From positions 1 through 30,333 of IMG/VR virus record IMGVR_UViG_3300025108_000244: a stretch of DNA of 30,333 nucleotides; one strand, written 5' to 3'. The notes beneath the pieces were generated by a model, which was not told the DNA's origin, ran no database searches, and saw nothing but the letters and a program-made list of their open reading frames with translations. This DNA comes from a virus. Positions 8,672 through 14,217 of the stretch are shown here, one piece after another. The position numbers and the translations under genes are program-made. Position 1 is the first letter of the stretch. Each line of letters starts with the position of its first letter.

Positions 8672-9029
8672 CTTGCTCTTTAGGCGGTAGAATGAATAAG
8701 CCACCTGACGCTTTTACTTCTACTCGCTCTGTCTTTACAATGCCTGCACGATCAAGTACTTCTTTGGCTGCAGACATCTTCTCTTTCACGCCAAGCTCTG
8801 TAGGATCTACAAGAGCCTGACCGAAAGCTACAGCTGCCTTAGGACCAATACGTGCCATGTACGTCTTAGTACCGTCAAAGATCTCATCCTTAAGAGAATC
8901 AATGATAAGTCTTGTAGGAGTGTTATCACTGTAGCCAGCAAGCTTCTTAGCTTTCACTACGTCACCGCCAGCCTCATCGAAGAGTACCTCTAAGAACTTA
9001 ACTTGATTCTCTGTAAGTTGTCGTGCCAT
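8655..9029 (-). CDS. terS: Terminase small subunit
   Basis: A 124-residue protein with the layout of phage small terminases. An N-terminal helical HTH-like part (ENQVKFLEVLFDEAGGDVVKAKKLAGYS) is followed by a segment that in this family forms the oligomerisation helix (GPKAAVAFGQALVDP). The conserved C-terminal pattern is KEVLDRAGIVKTERVEVKASGGLFILPPKE. The ring it forms would bind phage DNA and present it to TerL. It lies upstream of the HTH and TerL genes in the same leftward operon. The HTH gene next door could also contribute to DNA recognition, so the division of labour is uncertain. Confidence 0.8.
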   Translation of the reverse strand: MARQLTENQVKFLEVLFDEAGGDVVKAKKLAGYSDNTPTRLIIDSLKDEIFDGTKTYMARIGPKAAVAFGQALVDPTELGVKEKMSAAKEVLDRAGIVKTERVEVKASGGLFILPPKEQDETSN

Positions 9030-9041
9030 TACACTGCTTTC

Positions 9042-9281
9042 TTATGTTTGACTATCTGTACCGTAGAACCGTTGTTTAATTTCACCACGGGTAATACCGA
9101 TGTCTTTTAGTTGTTTGTCACTCATGTTGTTAAGTAACCAGAAGTCAGCTCTCATCTGCTGTGCTTTTGCAAGTGAAGTACCAATAGAAGCAAGGAACTT
9201 AGTCACTGCTTTAAAGGTACGTTTGATTGAGGTAGTTACTGCAATTTTAAACTGGCTTGGGTAGTCGTATGTTAAGTACAT
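9042..9281 (-). CDS. DUF1127-domain small protein
   Basis: A 79-residue basic protein. The C-terminal 35 residues, DFWLLNNMSDKQLKDIGITRGEI, match the DUF1127 (YjiS-like) signature of small proteins abundant in alphaproteobacteria. Members studied in Agrobacterium and Rhodobacter-type bacteria influence RNA turnover and phosphate or stress responses. An AGGAGA ribosome site lies 9 bases before ATG. It sits immediately upstream of the small terminase in a block otherwise made of packaging genes. That position, plus its host-like family, suggests a captured host gene used to adjust host RNA metabolism late in infection; this is inference. Confidence 0.8.
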   Translation of the reverse strand: MYLTYDYPSQFKIAVTTSIKRTFKAVTKFLASIGTSLAKAQQMRADFWLLNNMSDKQLKDIGITRGEIKQRFYGTDSQT

Positions 9282-9369
9282 TATGTAGTCTCCTGTGTTA
9301 TGCCGTTCTTGGCATGTACAGTTATACTACAAAACAGTCTAATATAGAACTGCTATGTTGGAATACCCG
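9282..9369. other. Short intergenic gap with a small hairpin before the DUF1127 gene
   Basis: This 88-base gap is one of the few breaks in the leftward operon. It contains ATGCC-N6-GGCAT (9300-9315), a small hairpin. On the leftward strand it also has a TATAACT-like -10 with a poor -35 (TTCTAT, 17-base spacer). A secondary promoter for the packaging genes is possible but weakly supported. Confidence 0.3.
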
Positions 9370-9735
9370 TTATGATATAGGAGTATAAATCTCTTCACCT
9401 GACATAGTAACGTGATGAGTCCCTGCTGTCTCAGCAAAGCATTGTAGCTTATCTCCTGGCATCAACGCAATATAAGCACCGCCCTGCACTACTTCCTCCA
9501 TAGTATTAGCGGGAGATGCAAAGTGGTCTACAATGTAGTGATGCGTAGTCGTAGCAGCCTCATACCAGTACACGCTAATCTTTTTGTTGTTAGCTGTACT
9601 GTTAGATAAGTGTAGGAACTTAACTAAGCATACAAAGTTGTTAGGGCATACATACAAGTCATCAGGGGATGATGAGCTAGTAGATGAAACATCCACAGAC
9701 TTCGTAACGTACTTGACTGTTGAGGAGTTAGACAT
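9370..9735 (-). CDS. Predicted beta-rich virion protein (121 aa)
   Basis: The sequence is rich in Ser/Thr and alternating hydrophobic residues. Strand-like segments include FVCLVKFLHLSN, KISVYWYEAATT and AYIALMPGDKLQCFAE, followed by THHVTMSGEEIY. The pattern PANTMEEVVQGGAYIALMPGDKLQ resembles small beta-sandwich proteins of phage heads and necks that decorate capsids or join tail parts. I do not recognise the exact family. It is joined to its upstream neighbour by a TAATG stop-start overlap, so the two are translated together. A decoration or head-completion role is a guess from size, composition and place. Confidence 0.6.
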   Translation of the reverse strand: MSNSSTVKYVTKSVDVSSTSSSSPDDLYVCPNNFVCLVKFLHLSNSTANNKKISVYWYEAATTTHHYIVDHFASPANTMEEVVQGGAYIALMPGDKLQCFAETAGTHHVTMSGEEIYTPIS

Positions 9736-10091
9736 TACTTTTTAATAACCTTCTTAGCCGTTTTAACTACCCAAGCTTCATTCACATCAGGAGTACTGGG
9801 GTCATCAGCAATGAAATGTCCATCCGCATCACGTGCTCGCACCACTTCAAGAGTTTTATCCTGTTTTACCTCTACCTTCTTAGCTTTCTTTTTAGCGGGT
9901 TTCGCTTTAGGTGAAGGTGAAGCATCAGCTGTACGACAGATTTCAGTAACATTAGAGTCTTTGCTCTGCACGTTACCGTAGTTGTCTTCACCTGCAGACT
10001 GGTTTCCCATAGCGTCCCAAACGTACCCGTGCTCATCTACAGTGTAGCCAGCAGCCTCAAGGGCTTCTTTATACTTGTGGTAATACTTCAT
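9735..10091 (-). CDS. Small conserved phage protein with ADDPSTPDVNEAW motif
   Basis: From ATG 10089-10091 the protein has 118 residues. It begins MKYYHKYKEALEAAGYTVDEHGYVWDAMG. A lysine/alanine-rich linker (KAKPAKKKAKKVEVK) follows, and then RARDADGHFIADDPSTPDVNEAW, a C-terminal motif I recognise from many phage small proteins of unknown role. A longer frame begins 48 bases upstream, but the chosen ATG overlaps the previous stop as TAATG, the rule in this cluster. The lysine-rich linker suggests DNA or capsid binding. No catalytic residues are visible. Confidence 0.65.
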   Translation of the reverse strand: MKYYHKYKEALEAAGYTVDEHGYVWDAMGNQSAGEDNYGNVQSKDSNVTEICRTADASPSPKAKPAKKKAKKVEVKQDKTLEVVRARDADGHFIADDPSTPDVNEAWVVKTAKKVIKK

Positions 10092-10255
10092 TAGGTAGTC
10101 TTCTTCATAGGACGTTCTGCTGGCATCGAAGCACCACACATGCCACCCTTGTTGTAGCCCATCTTCTTCTTAGTCATACCACCCTTCATGTAACCCATCT
10201 TCTTAGCTACTTCAGGTGCTTCTTTCTTAAGAGCCTTCATACCTTTGTTCATCAT
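10091..10255 (-). CDS. Tiny repetitive MGYxKGG protein (54 aa)
   Basis: A very short gene with a clear AAAGGA ribosome site 8 bases before its ATG and a TAATG overlap with the next gene. The product begins MMNKGMKALKKEAPEV and then carries two copies of the unit MGY-x-KGGM (MGYMKGGM and MGYNKGGM) separated by three lysines. It ends GASMPAERPMKKTT. It is highly basic and Met/Gly/Lys-rich with no hydrophobic core, so it is probably disordered or bound to DNA or the virion. The same KGG element occurs in two larger virion-module proteins in this window. Function unknown. Confidence 0.65.
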   Translation of the reverse strand: MMNKGMKALKKEAPEVAKKMGYMKGGMTKKKMGYNKGGMCGASMPAERPMKKTT

Positions 10256-10274
10256 AATCGTAATCCTTTGTAGG

Positions 10275-10529
10275 TTAAGTTCTATACTTAGCTGTCTTCT
10301 TAGCTATCTTCTTTGGCTGGGCTACAAATTGTTTACCTGCCTTAGTACCTTTACGCTTGGCTGCACTTGTAGCTTTATACTCTGCAGGAGATAAGGCATC
10401 CCTAGCTTTCTTAGGGAGGTAACGCTCACCTGTAGCTTTCTTACCTTGAGTAGAGGGCTTACCTGACTTAGTACCCCACTTCTCGTTGCCCCACTTCTTA
10501 AGACTTTTTTGACTTTTTGCTAGCGCCAT
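10275..10529 (-). CDS. DUF5872-like basic protein
   Basis: An 84-residue lysine-rich protein. The block KWGTKSGKPSTQGKKATGERYLPKKA, followed by LSPAEYKATSAAKRKGTKAGKQFV, matches the conserved pattern I know as DUF5872, found in phages and large viruses. With a strong positive charge and no enzyme motif it could be a virion or DNA-associated protein. It overlaps the upstream gene by 32 bases in another frame, a larger overlap than its neighbours show, but both reading frames are typical conserved phage proteins. A ribosome site AAAGG lies 10 bases before ATG. Confidence 0.75.
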   Translation of the reverse strand: MALAKSQKSLKKWGNEKWGTKSGKPSTQGKKATGERYLPKKARDALSPAEYKATSAAKRKGTKAGKQFVAQPKKIAKKTAKYRT

Positions 10530-10689
10530 CTGCTTTAGCCTTTGCTGTTTTACTCAGATCTTTGTAGTGATAAAGCTTCTTAGCTGTCTTAGACATACGA
10601 GCGCCTGTCATAACAGTGCCATCTGAATGCTTGTGAGTTTTACCTGTGTAGAGAGTACCATCCCTAAGGTAATGCTTAACGCCCTTCAT
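10498..10689 (-). CDS. Small conserved basic phage protein (63 aa)
   Basis: The product begins MKGVKHYLRDGTLYTGKTHKHSDGTVMTG and ends in a Lys/Ser-rich tail (SKKLYHYKDLSKTAKAK is the nearby conserved-looking block, with AKKLYHYKDL in this copy). The pattern HKH-x-DGT-x-x-TG is familiar from phage hypothetical proteins. The start overlaps the upstream stop as TAATG. It is histidine- and lysine-rich, so metal or nucleic acid binding is possible. No function can be assigned. Confidence 0.7.
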   Translation of the reverse strand: MKGVKHYLRDGTLYTGKTHKHSDGTVMTGARMSKTAKKLYHYKDLSKTAKAKADGASKKSKKS

Positions 10690-10862
10690 TACTTGTATCC
10701 TCCACCCTTAGCTTTATACTGCTTAGCTACCATCTGAGCCTTACGTGCTGACCACTGACCGGGCTTACCACCCTTACTGCCAGCCTTTACTTTAGCTACG
10801 AGGTTCTTACGCATGGTAGGCTTAGTGTAGTTACCTGCTGCATTTACTGTTGACTTAGCCAT
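10689..10862 (-). CDS. Small conserved phage protein, GKPGQWSARKAQ family (57 aa)
   Basis: A short gene bounded by TAATG overlaps on both sides. It begins MAKSTVNAAGNYTKPTMRK and has the highly recognisable block SKGGKPGQWSARKAQMVAKQYKAKGGGYK. I know this family from a great many tailed phages, including T7-like, T4-like and marine ones, always as a small basic protein near structural or lysis genes with unknown role. Conservation across phage types argues for a basic function, perhaps virion or DNA condensation. It is too short for many gene finders, so it is easily missed. Confidence 0.8.
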   Translation of the reverse strand: MAKSTVNAAGNYTKPTMRKNLVAKVKAGSKGGKPGQWSARKAQMVAKQYKAKGGGYK

Positions 10863-11050
10863 TAGGCTTCCTCTCCTATCTTAAAGCACCCCCACTTAGA
10901 GTAAGCACCTCTACTTGCTACCAAGTCAGACACTGTTTTAGCTTCTATCTTACAGGATTGCTCACTAGTAAAAAGCTTATCATTCTTTGCCGTAACTTGA
11001 CAAGAAGAAACATCAGGCTGAGTACATATCATTACTATAGCCAACCACAT
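10862..11050 (-). CDS. Small Cys-containing protein with hydrophobic N-terminus (62 aa)
   Basis: From ATG 11048-11050 the protein begins MWLAIVMICTQPDVSSC. A short hydrophobic stretch is followed by four cysteines in all (residues 9 and 17, then two more), and it ends GCFKIGEEA. A longer frame exists upstream, but it overlaps the conserved neighbour completely and lacks family resemblance. The chosen start lies right after the upstream stop. The hydrophobic N-terminus and cysteines suggest an exported or membrane-anchored protein with disulfides; lying near holin and endolysin genes, it could help in lysis or in superinfection exclusion. Its stop overlaps the next ATG as TAATG. Confidence 0.65.
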   Translation of the reverse strand: MWLAIVMICTQPDVSSCQVTAKNDKLFTSEQSCKIEAKTVSDLVASRGAYSKWGCFKIGEEA

Positions 11051-11051
11051 A

Positions 11052-11336
11052 CTACCAAGCCTTACAGGACCAGTAACGTGCAGTGAACTTATCTGTAGCT
11101 GTATCACAACTGTGTCTAGCTCTGAAGTTCTTACGGCGCTCTGGGTTGTCCTTCTTAATAGACATGTTAGGGTCACCGAACCGTACAACCTTTACTTGGT
11201 CACCCTTCTTAGCTAAGACAGCACTCTTCTTAGACCCACCTGGAGTCTTCTTAGGTTTGTTGTAACCAGGGTATGTCTCACCCCGGTACTTCAACTTACC
11301 ACTAGGTAAACGCTCTACGTCTTTAGTTGTAGCCAT
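11052..11336 (-). CDS. Conserved phage protein with RYWSCKxW end (94 aa)
   Basis: The product carries the pattern VLAKKGDQVKVVRFGDPNMS, then IKKDNPERRKNFRARHSCD and the terminal ARYWSCKAW. This signature is found in many unrelated phages, usually annotated as hypothetical. Charged residues plus one His and two Cys near the C-terminus (RARHSC and WSC) could bind a metal. It lies between the endolysin and the small basic proteins in a tightly packed leftward operon. Function unknown; identity as a real gene is secure. Confidence 0.85.
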   Translation of the reverse strand: MATTKDVERLPSGKLKYRGETYPGYNKPKKTPGGSKKSAVLAKKGDQVKVVRFGDPNMSIKKDNPERRKNFRARHSCDTATDKFTARYWSCKAW

Positions 11337-11337
11337 A

Positions 11338-11790
11338 TCACATCAACTCAAAATGAGGGCCGTCAATAAAGGGTCTGCGCCCTTGACTACGGCGTAAATC
11401 TACATAAGCCATCATAGCATCTTCAGCTGAGCTTGGGTAACTACGAATGTCACCCTCTGACCAAGCTGCACCCCACTTGATAGCTACACCAAGTTCCTTA
11501 GCTGCCTCTTTCATTGCATCACAGAGGTCATCGTATACGTTCAACTCCCAGCAGCCCTTGCCATCCACGTAAGCCATAAGGTCTACTGCACGTCCTTCTA
11601 GGTGTTTAGACTTCATAGTCTGGGACTTACCTGCAGCTACAAGCTTCTCTTGCTCTTCTACTGTACGCATACCGTACACTACACCGAAGTCTACCTTGGT
11701 TAGTTCAATAGCTCGTTTGACTACAGACACAAGGCTTTCATCTACGCCTTCCATCTTAGCTAAGCTACGACTTGATAGTTTAAATGCCAT
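11338..11790 (-). CDS. Endolysin, M15-type D-Ala/L-Ala-D-Glu peptidase
   Basis: A 150-residue peptidase that would cut peptidoglycan cross-bridges at lysis. The family signature is complete: SKHLEGRAVDLMAY gives zinc ligands H63 and D70, and FIDGPHFELM gives H146, with the R in VYGMRTVEEQ typical of the fold. It has no signal peptide or cell-wall-binding domain and is close to the length of single-domain phage M15 endolysins, so a holin must let it reach the wall. Its ATG overlaps the holin stop as TAATG, linking the two in one lysis cassette. Confidence 0.93.
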   Translation of the reverse strand: MAFKLSSRSLAKMEGVDESLVSVVKRAIELTKVDFGVVYGMRTVEEQEKLVAAGKSQTMKSKHLEGRAVDLMAYVDGKGCWELNVYDDLCDAMKEAAKELGVAIKWGAAWSEGDIRSYPSSAEDAMMAYVDLRRSQGRRPFIDGPHFELM

Positions 11791-12146
11791 TACTTCTTCC
11801 CTGTGAAAAACTTAGATACGGATCTCATACCAATGCTAGCACTAACGATACCACCTAAGGAGTACTGATACCACGTAGGCATAGACTCTAAGGCAGTAAA
11901 GCCAGCCTGTACAATAGAGTTACCCCACTCACCACAGAAAGCTAAGATAAGAGGGATACTAAATAGTAAAGTAATCCACTCATCCTTCCAGCTATTCTTG
12001 GTGCTGTCCATTGCAGCTATATCCCAGTCAAGCTCACCAGTAGCTTGCTTAACTCGTATCTCTGCATTAGCTTTAGAGACTGCTACCTTACCATCAAGAT
12101 AAGTAGAAGCTAAGCCACCGACTGCACCTATAATCTGACCTATCAT
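11790..12146 (-). CDS. Holin, DUF3154-like
   Basis: A 118-residue membrane protein. The N-terminus is MIGQIIGAVGGLASTYLDGK, followed by an acidic/basic helical region. Then come SWKDEWITLLFSIPLILAF (about residues 52-70), giving the first membrane segment, and WYQYSLGGIVSASIGMRSVS (about 92-111), giving the second, with a basic tail FFTGKK. The pattern SWKDEW-x-x-x-x-x-SIPLI is typical of DUF3154/holin proteins in proteobacterial phages. It would form the membrane lesion that releases the endolysin. The gene overlaps the membrane-protein gene upstream by 4 bases. Confidence 0.85.
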   Translation of the reverse strand: MIGQIIGAVGGLASTYLDGKVAVSKANAEIRVKQATGELDWDIAAMDSTKNSWKDEWITLLFSIPLILAFCGEWGNSIVQAGFTALESMPTWYQYSLGGIVSASIGMRSVSKFFTGKK

Positions 12147-12388
12147 TTGTTATAACTCTCCTCGTGTACTACACGTGTAGGGGTTACAGTAGTCTTAGAC
12201 TCTTTGCCCATCCAGATGCCAAAGCAACCAGTTAAAGCACCCATACAGACTGATACAAGGCCTGACTGTGCTACGCTTGGATCTGGTAGTGACATAAACC
12301 AATGTACTGCTTGGTAAGTCAATACAGTAACCGCAAGCATCATAAGCCTGGGTAGTACCTTCCAATCGTCTAACACTGTCTTAGCCAC
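12143..12388 (-). CDS. Second small membrane protein of the lysis cassette
   Basis: An 81-residue protein with two predicted membrane segments: LPRLMMLAVTVLTYQAVHWFM (about 12-32) and SGLVSVCMGALTGCFGIWMG (about 42-61). A short polar loop carries PDPSVAQ between them, and the C-terminal tail is charged. The layout, N-in/C-in with two segments, fits class II holins or antiholins. It is directly upstream of the DUF3154-like holin with a 4-base overlap, so a holin/antiholin pair is a reasonable reading, but which plays which role cannot be told from sequence. Confidence 0.7.
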   Translation of the reverse strand: MAKTVLDDWKVLPRLMMLAVTVLTYQAVHWFMSLPDPSVAQSGLVSVCMGALTGCFGIWMGKESKTTVTPTRVVHEESYNK

Positions 12389-12641
12389 GGCAATACTCTC
12401 GCTCTCTATCTGGGTCTAACACTTCATTACGACTCAAGTGACCCTCTAAGTACATCGCTCGTTCTACGTGATCAAGTGTGTACCACACACCTGTATCGTT
12501 ATGAATAGCAGTACGGACATAGAATACGTCAGACTTAGGTATGTGTACTTGACGTAATCTACGGGAGTCATTGTCAGCTAAAGCTAAATAGAACTCAGTT
12601 AACACATCCTCTGATGCATATAGTTTTACTTGTTTTTTCAT
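12381..12641 (-). CDS. Small conserved phage protein, first gene of the leftward operon (86 aa)
   Basis: I choose the ATG at 12639-12641; the frame is open to a TTG at 12650, which would add three residues. The product has the block RQVHIPKSDVFYVRTAIHNDTG followed by YTLDHVERAMYLEGHL, which I recognise from marine phages as a conserved hypothetical. Residues suggest a compact alpha/beta domain without catalytic signature. No strong ribosome site precedes it, so it may have a short or unusual leader. As the first gene after the control region it is the entry point of the late leftward transcript. Confidence 0.7.
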   Translation of the reverse strand: MKKQVKLYASEDVLTEFYLALADNDSRRLRQVHIPKSDVFYVRTAIHNDTGVWYTLDHVERAMYLEGHLSRNEVLDPDREREYCRG

Positions 12642-12751
12642 AGGAGTCAAGTACTTTATTACGCTACAAGTGATAATAGTTACAAGTGTTATAGTATAAC
12701 TATGTAGTTCTAACTACCATATATTACTTTATATGTAGTTATATTATAAGG

Positions 12752-12773
12752 TAGTTATACTATATCTAAGTTT
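12752..12773 (+). repeat. 22-bp direct repeat, copy 1
   Basis: The 22 bases starting TAGTTATACTATATC and ending TAAGTTT are repeated exactly at 12846-12867, 94 bases away. Each copy includes one dyad of the ATAGT-N3-ACTAT family plus the following ATCTAAGTTT, so the regulatory unit may be longer than the 13-bp dyad. Confidence 0.8.
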
Positions 12774-12845
12774 AAACTACTTATTAAGTAATGATAGTAT
12801 AGTTTAACTATTGTGTCAAGCTATTTTCTTAAGTTCAAACTACTA

Positions 12846-12867
12846 TAGTTATACTATATCTAAGTTT
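12846..12867 (+). repeat. 22-bp direct repeat, copy 2
   Basis: Exact second copy of the repeat at 12752-12773. The perfect palindrome AGTTTAAACT (12769-12778) overlaps the end of copy 1 but is not repeated after copy 2. Confidence 0.8.
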
Positions 12868-13293
12868 TATTACTAAATAGTTTAACTATAACCCCCTTAC
12901 CCCCTATACTCCCCAAGTTATACATAAAACAGGGGAGCTTGTCAAGCCGATAAACTTGTAGTCGAGGCTAAATAGTTCAGAAGTGTTGCAATAAAAGCAC
13001 ACATATACTAGTGTTACAATATAACGTCCTTCTTTAGAGCGGTATACGGGAGAGGTTGTGCGTGTAGGGGTACATATAGGTCGTTTCAAAATCCCCGTGT
13101 GTTGCAGAGTACATATATACGTAACGTATAGGGGTGGGGTGGCCCATGCGCCCCCTACTCACGCAAGGGTAGGTGCGTTTGTGGGCATCATGCGAGGCTA
13201 TGTCCTTGGAATGTAATGCTTTTTATAGTTATTGAGTATGTCACGCAGGGGTTTTTCCCATGTTTTCACGGGCTTACAGGCGAGCGTGCGCAA

Positions 13294-13432
13294 TGCAGGC
13301 ATTCATGCATGTAATACCCCTACCCCCCTGTAGCACTCGCACACAAGTACACCCCCACCCCTAACGCATCACGCATACGCCTAACGCTCAGGCAGCCACA
13401 TCATGCAGGCACTCAGGCGCATCACGCAGGCA
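13294..13432 (+). repeat. GC-rich iteron-like repeat cluster
   Basis: Several short direct repeats are interleaved. CGCATCACGCA occurs at 13365-13375 and 13418-13428. CATCAYGCAGGCA occurs at 13399-13411 and 13420-13432. TGCAGGCA also occurs at 13294-13301. CTAACGC occurs at 13361-13367 and 13381-13387, and CTCAGGC at 13387-13393 and 13412-13418. All are in the same orientation and separated by about one to five helical turns. Such clusters are typical of replication-initiator or regulator binding; no initiator protein is recognised here. Confidence 0.55.
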
Positions 13433-13451
13433 TCACACGAGGCAGTTTTGC

Positions 13452-13483
13452 TGATTCGTTCCACTCCCTCCAAGTGATTCGTT
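13452..13483 (+). repeat. TGATTCGTT direct repeat pair
   Basis: Nine identical bases at 13452-13460 and 13475-13483, 23 bases apart, about two helical turns. Each contains GATTC, a GANTC site of the kind methylated by CcrM in alphaproteobacteria. They lie just upstream of the first early dyad and promoter. Confidence 0.5.
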
Positions 13484-13500
13484 TTGCCCTAATCCCTACC

Positions 13501-13513
13501 CTCGGACCGTCCG
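13501..13513 (+). promoter_or_regulatory. Early dyad site 1, CTCGGACCGTCCG
   Basis: First of five copies. The core is TCGGA-CCG-TCCGA, perfect arms around a 3-base spacer, flanked by CTACC on the left and AACTAA on the right as in the other copies. This copy lies 112 bases before the first early gene, upstream of the sigma70-like promoter at 13549, and so is in a different position from copies 2-4. Confidence 0.75.
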
Positions 13514-13524
13514 AAACTAAGATC

Positions 13525-13538
13525 TACCCTAAAGGGTA
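13525..13538. promoter_or_regulatory. Inverted repeat TACCCT-AA-AGGGTA upstream of the early promoter
   Basis: A perfect 6-2-6 palindrome followed by a run of seven A residues, ending 10 bases before the TTGACA box. Its position fits an operator or activator site for the first early promoter. Confidence 0.45.
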
Positions 13539-13548
13539 AAAAAAGTGT

Positions 13549-13577
13549 TTGACACTCTCGGCGTTATCGTTCAGAAA
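13549..13577 (+). promoter_or_regulatory. Candidate sigma70 promoter for the early genes
   Basis: A consensus TTGACA (13549-13554) follows an A-rich tract (an UP-like element). The best -10 with a 17-base spacer is CAGAAA (13572-13577), which keeps only three consensus bases; AATAAT follows slightly too far downstream at 13576-13581. Alphaproteobacterial promoters often have a good -35 and a loose -10. It would give a leader of about 40 bases before the ATG at 13626. Confidence 0.45.
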
Positions 13578-13625
13578 TAATGTCATCAACCGGCAATCAA
13601 GCCACAACCCGAAAGGATCTACCCA

Positions 13626-14162
13626 ATGACAAACGCAATCGCAAAAACACATATCGACACAACGGTCACATTCGACGGTCAGACACACTCATTCAGCCAA
13701 GCCTGTGATCATGTAGCTCACATGTTTGACAAGCGGGATGACACGGCTGAGCTTGTGCTCTTGCAAACCCGTGACATTGGCGAATGGCTGCTCACACTCC
13801 GCAGCGTATACAAATCAGACAAACAATACGGTGCCGCTATCAAAGCCACACCTTTAGGTAAGCGCTCTATGCAGGATCGTAATGACGCCATGTTTGTTGC
13901 CTCCAATTGGGACAAGGTAGCAAAGCTAAACAAAAACGGTGAGCTTAACTCCCTCGGTGCCTCAGCGGTTCGGAAGCGGGTCAAGAAAGCAAGCGCCGCT
14001 GGCAATACATCCAAGGGCAAGGGCAAGCCTACAGAGGCACAGCCTGAGCAAGTGACACCTGAGGCAATGGCTCAAGAGGTCATGCAGAAGCTCAGCGAAG
14101 CTGGTATCAGTGTCGCCGCATTCCGCAAGGCATTCAACGCCGCAGCGAAGGCCTCAGCCTAA
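13626..14162 (+). CDS. First early protein, unknown (178 aa), possible regulator
   Basis: A good AAAGGATC ribosome site lies 8 bases before ATG. The protein is mostly helical. The segment DIGEWLLTLRSVYKSDKQYGAAIKATPLGKR is loosely reminiscent of DUF3102-type proteins and of DNA-binding scaffolds, and SLGASAVRKRVKKASAA is a basic helix that could contact DNA. A Lys/Gly/Pro/Glu-rich linker and an Ala-rich C-terminal helix follow. It is the first gene after the control region, has its own promoter-like sequence, and is followed by a strong terminator hairpin, so it is transcribed largely as a single gene. That makes it the prime candidate for a protein that recognises the dyad sites. I do not recognise its family. 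Confidence 0.75.
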   Translation: MTNAIAKTHIDTTVTFDGQTHSFSQACDHVAHMFDKRDDTAELVLLQTRDIGEWLLTLRSVYKSDKQYGAAIKATPLGKRSMQDRNDAMFVASNWDKVAKLNKNGELNSLGASAVRKRVKKASAAGNTSKGKGKPTEAQPEQVTPEAMAQEVMQKLSEAGISVAAFRKAFNAAAKASA

Positions 14163-14175
14163 GCGGGGCAGGGCA

Positions 14176-14206
14176 GGGGCTTCCTTCGGGGAGCCTCTTT
14201 GCTTTT
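14176..14206 (+). terminator. Rho-independent terminator with TTCG loop
   Basis: A 9-bp stem (14176-14184 with 14189-14197, two G-T pairs) closes the very stable C-TTCG-G tetraloop, followed by TTTGCTTTT. It lies 14 bases after the first early gene and just before dyad site 2. Confidence 0.75.
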
Positions 14207-14217
14207 CAGTTTCTACC

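Larger units (their letters stand above)
12691..12889. promoter_or_regulatory. Array of 13-bp dyads ATAGT-N3-ACTAT
   Basis: Four perfect copies of a 5-3-5 palindrome are visible: ATAGTATAACTAT at 12691-12703, ATAGTTTAACTAT at 12799-12811 and again at 12877-12889, and ATAGTTATACTAT at 12845-12857. A copy at 12751-12763 differs only in its first base. The spacers vary while the arms are constant, the mark of a dimeric DNA-binding protein rather than of random AT-richness. They lie 50-250 bases before the leftward operon, where a late-gene regulator or an origin-binding protein would act. Confidence 0.6.
12642..13625. other. Divergent control region, candidate origin
   Basis: About 980 bases without a convincing gene, between leftward late genes and rightward early genes. 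The left part (to about 12890) is extremely AT-rich and full of short palindromes. The right part (about 13090-13445) is GC-rich, with C-tracts on the given strand and iteron-like repeats. The stretch 13446-13625 holds dyads and a promoter. AT-rich DNA beside iterons, at the divergence point of two transcription arms, is what one expects of a replication origin combined with a genetic switch. A 61-codon frame at 12904-13089 on the minus strand needs a TTG start, lacks a ribosome site and looks spurious. Confidence 0.6.

Noticed and set aside
11051-11188. N-terminal extension of the 62-residue Cys protein
   Set aside because: It would overlap the strongly conserved RYWSCKxW gene entirely and adds nothing recognisable.
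12904-13089. Leftward 61-codon frame in the control region
   Set aside because: TTG start without ribosome site, Cys-rich random content, and it covers repeat-rich DNA.
12893-13362. G-quadruplex forming runs on the minus strand
   Set aside because: C-runs at 12893-12915 and 13315-13362 are frequent, but I count only two or three close runs at each place, not the four needed for a convincing motif.
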